Assembly (NCBI GenBank): GCA_903892365.1
Contig: CAITIF010000163.1
Coordinates: 1-6,600, forward strand
Direction: 5' to 3'
From: an uncultured Pirellula sp.
Lineage (GTDB): Bacteria; Planctomycetota; Planctomycetia; Pirellulales; Pirellulaceae
DNA: 6,600 bases
The position numbers and the translations under genes were made by a program. A model generated the notes under the pieces. It saw only the letters and a list, made by a program, of their open reading frames with translations. It did no database searches and was not told where the DNA came from. Positions 6,201 through 6,600 of the stretch are shown piece by piece (within the stretch, counting starts at the first letter, position 1; the number at the start of each line of letters is the position of its first letter).

Positions 6201-6600
6201 TTATTGAGGAAAAGCGGCAAACACATGCAATTGCAACGACTCTTCGAGTTCGGCGGAGACAAGTTTACCAAAAACCAAGCATGTGGTTGGGGGAGTCGCT
6301 GCTCCTTGACGCCAAGCCCCCGGTTTCATCAGAACAGGAATTCGGGCTTTGCCGCGAGTCCACGGATTGCTCAGTTGCCAAACGCTGTCGACTTGTGGAG
6401 AGTCCCCTTCGCTCACATCCAGAACGGTAACAACGTAGTCGCCGACCTTTGCAAGCTCGACACCAGGAATTTTCCCAAGGGGCCCAAGCTGCATGACCGT
6501 TTTGCAGTTCTTGTCGTTTAGTATTTCACGAGAGAGCGTTTCCAGTTCTTTGCGCCAAACTTTCGCGGGCGGGCCGCTCAAGGATTCGGTCTGCTGCGCA
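6201..6600 (-). CDS. Unrecognised protein, C-terminal 132 residues; 5' end beyond the window
   Basis: The frame is open from the right edge of the window to the TAA at 6203-6201. A TTG at 6581-6579 could be read as a start, but the frame continues upstream without a stop (AQQTES precedes it), so I treat the gene as truncated by the window edge. I recognise no family. The visible part looks like a soluble mixed alpha/beta protein. It has a charged helix near VWRKELETLSREILNDKN, a beta-strand pair around GDYVVTVLDV, the segment NPWTRGKARIPVLMKPGAW, and a closing LQLHVFAAFPQ. There is no membrane segment or lipobox in view. It lies 38 bp upstream of the CaMKII hub-like gene on the same strand, so the two may be co-transcribed. 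The function is unknown; existence as a gene is supported by open frame, orientation and spacing only. Confidence 0.7.
   Translation of the reverse strand, partial: AQQTESLSGPPAKVWRKELETLSREILNDKNCKTVMQLGPLGKIPGVELAKVGDYVVTVLDVSEGDSPQVDSVWQLSNPWTRGKARIPVLMKPGAWRQGAATPPTTCLVFGKLVSAELEESLQLHVFAAFPQ

Overview
The window is a compact stretch of bacterial chromosome with about 50% G+C by eye. It has no phage, IS, CRISPR, tRNA or rRNA signal. A planctomycete, perhaps of the Pirellulales type, is the most likely source. The reasons are a two-half M16 peptidase, a stand-alone CaMKII hub-like protein of the kind common in such genomes, a long glutamine-dependent NAD+ synthase, and few convincing Shine-Dalgarno sequences. 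This assignment is inference only.

Layout: the left quarter (1-1561) holds the C-terminal part of a plus-strand M16 zinc-peptidase-family protein that begins before the window. It converges, across a 15-base gap, with a minus-strand run that fills the rest. In order of transcription (right to left) the run is: the end of an unrecognised protein (6600-6201); a CaMKII association-domain-like protein (6162-5767); NAD+ synthase nadE (5725-3593); an unrecognised 187-aa protein (3611-3048); a UDP-glucuronate 4-epimerase (3051-2038); and a YaiI/YqxD-family protein (2035-1577). Junctions are 38 bp, 41 bp, a 19-bp overlap, a 4-bp ATGA overlap and 2 bp, so the last four genes look like one translationally linked unit. 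No gene-free stretch exceeds 41 bases, and I see no supported internal promoter or intrinsic terminator.

Functionally the run is mixed: cofactor synthesis (NAD+), sugar-nucleotide epimerisation (UDP-GlcA to UDP-GalA, by an enzyme that itself holds NAD+), and several proteins of unknown role. No glycosyltransferase, kinase or transporter is present to tie them into an obvious pathway. I do not see a clear new defence or mobile system. The items most worth attention are the uncharacterised protein wedged by overlaps between nadE and the epimerase, and the very metazoan-like CaMKII hub protein with no kinase beside it.
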